A stretch of 64,000 bases of DNA, from assembly GCA_002083525.1 (NCBI GenBank), contig LWDM01000050.1, positions 42,608-106,607 on the forward strand. Direction: 5' to 3'. Below, in pieces: positions 61,551 through 64,000 of the stretch. The first letter of the stretch is position 1. Every line of letters begins with the position of its first letter. The notes under the pieces were generated by a model that did no database searches, was not told the origin of the DNA, and saw only the letters and a list, made by a program, of their open reading frames with translations. The stretch comes from Proteobacteria bacterium SG_bin9 (GTDB lineage: Bacteria; Pseudomonadota; Alphaproteobacteria; Rhizobiales; Xanthobacteraceae). A program made the position numbers and the translations under genes.

Positions 61551-62306
61551 ATGATGTCGCGGCTCTCTGAAAAAACGCAAGGACTGGACCTGCCGCCCGG
61601 TTACGATCTCGTCACCCTGCGCGAGCTTGGCGATGCGTTCACCCACGGCGTATCCATTGCCGCCGATGCGGGCGCGGGCACGCTGATCTGGACCCGGCGC
61701 TATGATCTTGTCGAGTTCGCGGTGGTGCTGGAGCCGGAGGAGCCGCTCAAGACGGCGCGCCGCGCGCTGTTCACCTGCATGAACGCGCTCGCGGATGCGA
61801 TTGCCAGCCATTGCCCGCCCGAGCGGGAGGTAACGTTCGGCTTTCCGGATATGCTGTATTTCGATCGCGGATTGCTTGGCGGCGGACGCTTCGCCTGGCC
61901 GCAGGATTGCGCGGAGGATCAGGTTCCGGACTGGCTCGTGTTCGGCGCCATGCTGCGCGCGGCCGATCTGGTCCATATGGACTCGGGCGAAACACCGGAC
62001 GGTGCGTCGCTGCTCACCGAAGGCTTCGAGATGGTCGAGACCGACGCCATTGTCGAGAGCTTCGCACGGCATCTCCTGACCGGCTTCGATCAGTGGCAGG
62101 AGTACGGTTTTGACCCGGTGGCACGGGCCTATCTTGAACGTGTGCCGACGGCGAAGGCGGGCGAATTGAAGAAGATAGATGGCAACGGCGATCTGCTGAT
62201 CAAGCTGCCGGCGGAGCGCGGCCCGCCGCAGCGCACGCCGCTGATCGATGCGCTGGCGCGCACGGAGTGGTATGATGCCAGGCATCGCGGACCCAAATTC
62301 CGCTGA
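61551..62306 (+). CDS. Biotin/lipoate-protein-ligase-fold protein (DUF4444-type C-terminus)
   Basis: 251 residues; ATG at 61551 with a second at 61554. GYDLVTLRELGDAFTHGVSI, GAGTLIWTRRYDLVEFAVVL and LLGGGRFAWPQDC fit the biotin/lipoate ligase family protein conserved in alphaproteobacterial formate dehydrogenase loci. A catalytic lysine is not obvious, so ligase activity is doubtful. First gene of a plus-strand unit with DUF6505-, DUF6352- and DUF3305-like genes. Confidence 0.82.
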   Translation: MMSRLSEKTQGLDLPPGYDLVTLRELGDAFTHGVSIAADAGAGTLIWTRRYDLVEFAVVLEPEEPLKTARRALFTCMNALADAIASHCPPEREVTFGFPDMLYFDRGLLGGGRFAWPQDCAEDQVPDWLVFGAMLRAADLVHMDSGETPDGASLLTEGFEMVETDAIVESFARHLLTGFDQWQEYGFDPVARAYLERVPTAKAGELKKIDGNGDLLIKLPAERGPPQRTPLIDALARTEWYDARHRGPKFR

Positions 62307-62310
62307 GACA

Positions 62311-62352
62311 GAGATGCTGAAATGGCGATACTGAAACTGCGATGCTGAAACT
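62311..62352 (+). repeat. Triple 14-bp tandem repeat spanning the next start codon
   Basis: Three adjacent 14-bp units: GAGATGCTGAAATG (62311-62324), GCGATACTGAAACT (62325-62338) and GCGATGCTGAAACT (62339-62352). The third contains the ATG used by the following gene; the first contains an ATG that would give only a six-residue peptide. No clear Shine-Dalgarno sequence. Confidence 0.75.
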
Positions 62353-62899
62353 GCCACGCACCATCAGGCTCGATCCGTCGGACACGTTCGTGTTCGCGCG
62401 TGCCGCCGAACCTGGCGAGTGGGCCGTCTCGGGCGCGTTCGTATTTTGGGATCGCGACCCGGCCACGATGGAGACAAAGGAACGTACGGCGTTGCGCTCC
62501 GGCCTGCTCGGCATCGACAGCCTCGGCTGGTCGACGCTCGCCATTGTCACCGAGGCAACGGACGACGAGCGCCGGACCGCGGTGGAGCGGCTGGCGCAAC
62601 AGCTTGTCGATCATTTCGGCGCGCCGGACCTCGCTGCCGCCCGCGCGGCGGCGGAAGAGGAGGTGGCGTTCGCCGCCTCGCTGTGCAATCACCCGCCGCA
62701 GACGCTGCTGGCGGTGCATCGTGCGGTCGAGGATGGCGAGGTGCGCGAGCGTTTCCGCACCCTGAAGCCGCGTCCCGCCGCGCCGGGCAGCGATCGCATC
62801 CATGCGCACGCGCGCGCGTTTACGTTTCACGACGTCGAGGGCGACGACGTGACCGAGGAGGTCGATCTCCGCGGATTCATTAAAACGGATCGGACATGA
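62342..62899 (+). CDS. DUF6505-like protein
   Basis: 185 residues. KLPRTIRLDPSDTFVFARAA then GEWAVSGAFVFWDRDPATME and SLGWSTLAIVTEATDDERRT match what I recall of DUF6505, a family seen with formate dehydrogenase genes. No catalytic motif seen. Its start lies inside a tandem repeat, and its stop overlaps the next gene by 4 bp (ATGA). Confidence 0.78.
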   Translation: MLKLPRTIRLDPSDTFVFARAAEPGEWAVSGAFVFWDRDPATMETKERTALRSGLLGIDSLGWSTLAIVTEATDDERRTAVERLAQQLVDHFGAPDLAAARAAAEEEVAFAASLCNHPPQTLLAVHRAVEDGEVRERFRTLKPRPAAPGSDRIHAHARAFTFHDVEGDDVTEEVDLRGFIKTDRT

Positions 62900-63918
62900 G
62901 AGAATTCTGGGTGGCCTCCGGCCACCATCTGACGGTGCGGGGCGATCACGGCGGGCTCATGGTCACGCCGGAGCTGATCATGGCCTATCTCGCGCGTCCC
63001 GAGCTGCTGCCGCCGGACGACGCTTGCGATGCCGAGCGTGCGCTGCATGCGAGCCTGATGGCCGATCCGCTGCGCACCGTGAAAGGCGCCGAGATCGCGG
63101 CGATCAAGGACGAAGACGCGCGCGAGAACTGGGTGCTGATGCTCGGTTTCCGCGACCGGCTGATCGCAGCGCCGTCGCTCGAGGCCGTCTATATGAGCCT
63201 GGCCCGCAACGGCGCGGGCGGCCTGCCGCCGATCTTCGTCTCGCAGCTCTGCCATCTGGTGATGCGCAATGCGCTCGAAGGCTGCGACGATCCTTACGTG
63301 CTGCGTGCGGCGGAACTGTTTTTCCGCGCGCAGAAGGCGACCGTTCACAACGATACGCTGTTGCTTGCGGACGCCGAGATCGTCGATGCGCGCCAGCAGG
63401 CCGAACACGGCCATGCACACGCATCGCCGCTGATCGCCATGCTGCAGCCGAGCGAATTCGCGGAAATGGACGTGATGGACGACGAAAACGCCTGGACCTA
63501 CTGGTCGCGTTCCGACGCCCACACCATGGTGATGAACATCGGCGGCAACGCCAAGGCGCGCGAAGGGCTCTGCCGTGCGATCGAACGCTGGGTCGCGCAT
63601 CTGCTCGGCGCCGGCGTCAAGGTTGAGCCGGTGGCGTCGATCGAAGATCGCGATTGGCGCTGGTTCGTGGGCCTTGACGGCGAGGGAACGCGAATCGGCA
63701 ACGCGCTCTGGAAGGGCGAGGCGCTCGACGCCGACGATCCGGCCCGTATCGTGGCGCTGATGAAGCTGACCATCGAGGACCGGCAACTGGTGGACAAGCG
63801 CGTCGGCGACAAGCCAGTCTATCTCATTCTGGCCATGGGCTCGGACAAGGTGGTTCGCATGAAGCCCCAGAATCTGATTGCCGGGCTGCCGCTGACGCAA
63901 GCGGCGCAGATGGCGTAA
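62896..63918 (+). CDS. DUF6352-like protein
   Basis: 340 residues. N-terminal MREFWVASGHHLTVRGDHGG is the family opening. The central HNDTLLLADAEIVDARQQAE and ENAWTYWSRSDAHTMVMNIG, and the C-terminal WVAHLLGAGVKVEPVASIED, have no recognisable catalytic motif. Soluble, no signal. Coupled to DUF6505 by ATGA and 12 bp before the DUF3305-like gene; conserved in FDH loci, function unknown. Confidence 0.82.
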   Translation: MREFWVASGHHLTVRGDHGGLMVTPELIMAYLARPELLPPDDACDAERALHASLMADPLRTVKGAEIAAIKDEDARENWVLMLGFRDRLIAAPSLEAVYMSLARNGAGGLPPIFVSQLCHLVMRNALEGCDDPYVLRAAELFFRAQKATVHNDTLLLADAEIVDARQQAEHGHAHASPLIAMLQPSEFAEMDVMDDENAWTYWSRSDAHTMVMNIGGNAKAREGLCRAIERWVAHLLGAGVKVEPVASIEDRDWRWFVGLDGEGTRIGNALWKGEALDADDPARIVALMKLTIEDRQLVDKRVGDKPVYLILAMGSDKVVRMKPQNLIAGLPLTQAAQMA

Positions 63919-63930
63919 GGCGGAGCGCTT

Positions 63931-64000
63931 ATGGATCAGGCCAGCCGCGAGGTCGGGGTGGTTGTGAGCCGCAGGGCGATCGACAATCCGTGGATCGATC
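63931..64000 (+). CDS. DUF3305-like protein (5' end only)
   Basis: Only 23 codons are in the window. VGVVVSRRAIDNPWID matches the opening of DUF3305 proteins (V.VVVERR.IDNPWQD), which precede DUF3306 and formate dehydrogenase genes in alphaproteobacteria. ATG at 63931 with a GGCGGAG-like site just upstream. The rest lies to the right. Confidence 0.78.
   Translation, partial: MDQASREVGVVVSRRAIDNPWID

Noticed and set aside
1..64000. CRISPR arrays, insertion sequences, prophage or toxin-antitoxin loci
   Set aside because: No regularly spaced repeats, transposases, integrases, phage structural genes or paired small toxin-antitoxin genes were seen on either strand.

Overview
The window looks like a chromosomal segment of a Hyphomicrobiales alphaproteobacterium (Bradyrhizobium/Xanthobacteraceae side). 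This rests on high GC, dense ATGA-coupled operons, the dapD/dapE and rpmH-rnpA-yidC-engB-argB neighbourhoods, a CtrA-type TTAA-N7-TTAAC box, many orphan TctC/Bug binding proteins, and the short palindromic intergenic repeats seen in rhizobial relatives. No phage genes, insertion sequences, transposases or CRISPR arrays were seen.

Layout: 1-17.3 kb is housekeeping. It holds ampG (cut by the left edge) and rmuC; def-fmt-truA; ridA, a nucleosidase, dapE, a DUF805 protein and dapD; an HAD phosphatase, a double-DUF1036 protein and argB; a DUF423 protein, engB, yidC, rnpA and rpmH; then an orphan histidine kinase and tRNA-Arg(ACG). From 17.3 to 27.9 kb is an accessory metabolic stretch: an orphan TctC protein, a haloacetate-dehalogenase-like hydrolase coupled to a leuCD pair with a divergent LysR gene, a CPBP membrane protein, an acyl-CoA dehydrogenase, and an EamA exporter divergent from a MarR gene with two palindromic operators, followed by an esterase and a GFA protein.

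The most unusual region is 27.9-31.1 kb on the minus strand. A 69-residue peptide gene with a strong Shine-Dalgarno sequence is followed by an FxsB-like radical SAM/SPASM enzyme, a HEXXH-motif protein of the kind found in FxsB-type peptide-modification clusters, and an unrecognised 192-residue protein. The last three genes are tightly coupled. The peptide carries four consecutive xxS triplets, HNS-HSS-NHS-NYS, after an acidic/helical leader. I read this as a candidate RiPP system whose precursor is not the FxSxx-COOH type. The spacer between peptide and maturase contains a tandem 23-bp repeat.

31.4-49.9 kb is catabolic. It holds an aldehyde dehydrogenase and a full tripartite tricarboxylate transporter with two tandem TctC proteins (C-C-B-A). 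An RraA-type aldolase, another TctC and a fumarylacetoacetase-family hydrolase follow, then GST, MerR and hydrolase genes, two flavin monooxygenases, a D-erythronate-dehydrogenase-like enzyme and an IclR regulator.

49.9-64 kb is a tungsten/molybdenum-cofactor and formate dehydrogenase accessory block. It has a HTH-PBP regulator divergent from tupBCA, two MoeA-type proteins (one fused to the same PBP-like domain as the regulator), mobA, fdhD with unusual cysteines, a short Mrp ATPase, a multi-cluster ferredoxin, and four poorly characterised FDH-associated genes. The last, DUF3305-like, runs off the right edge; formate dehydrogenase itself is expected just beyond it.
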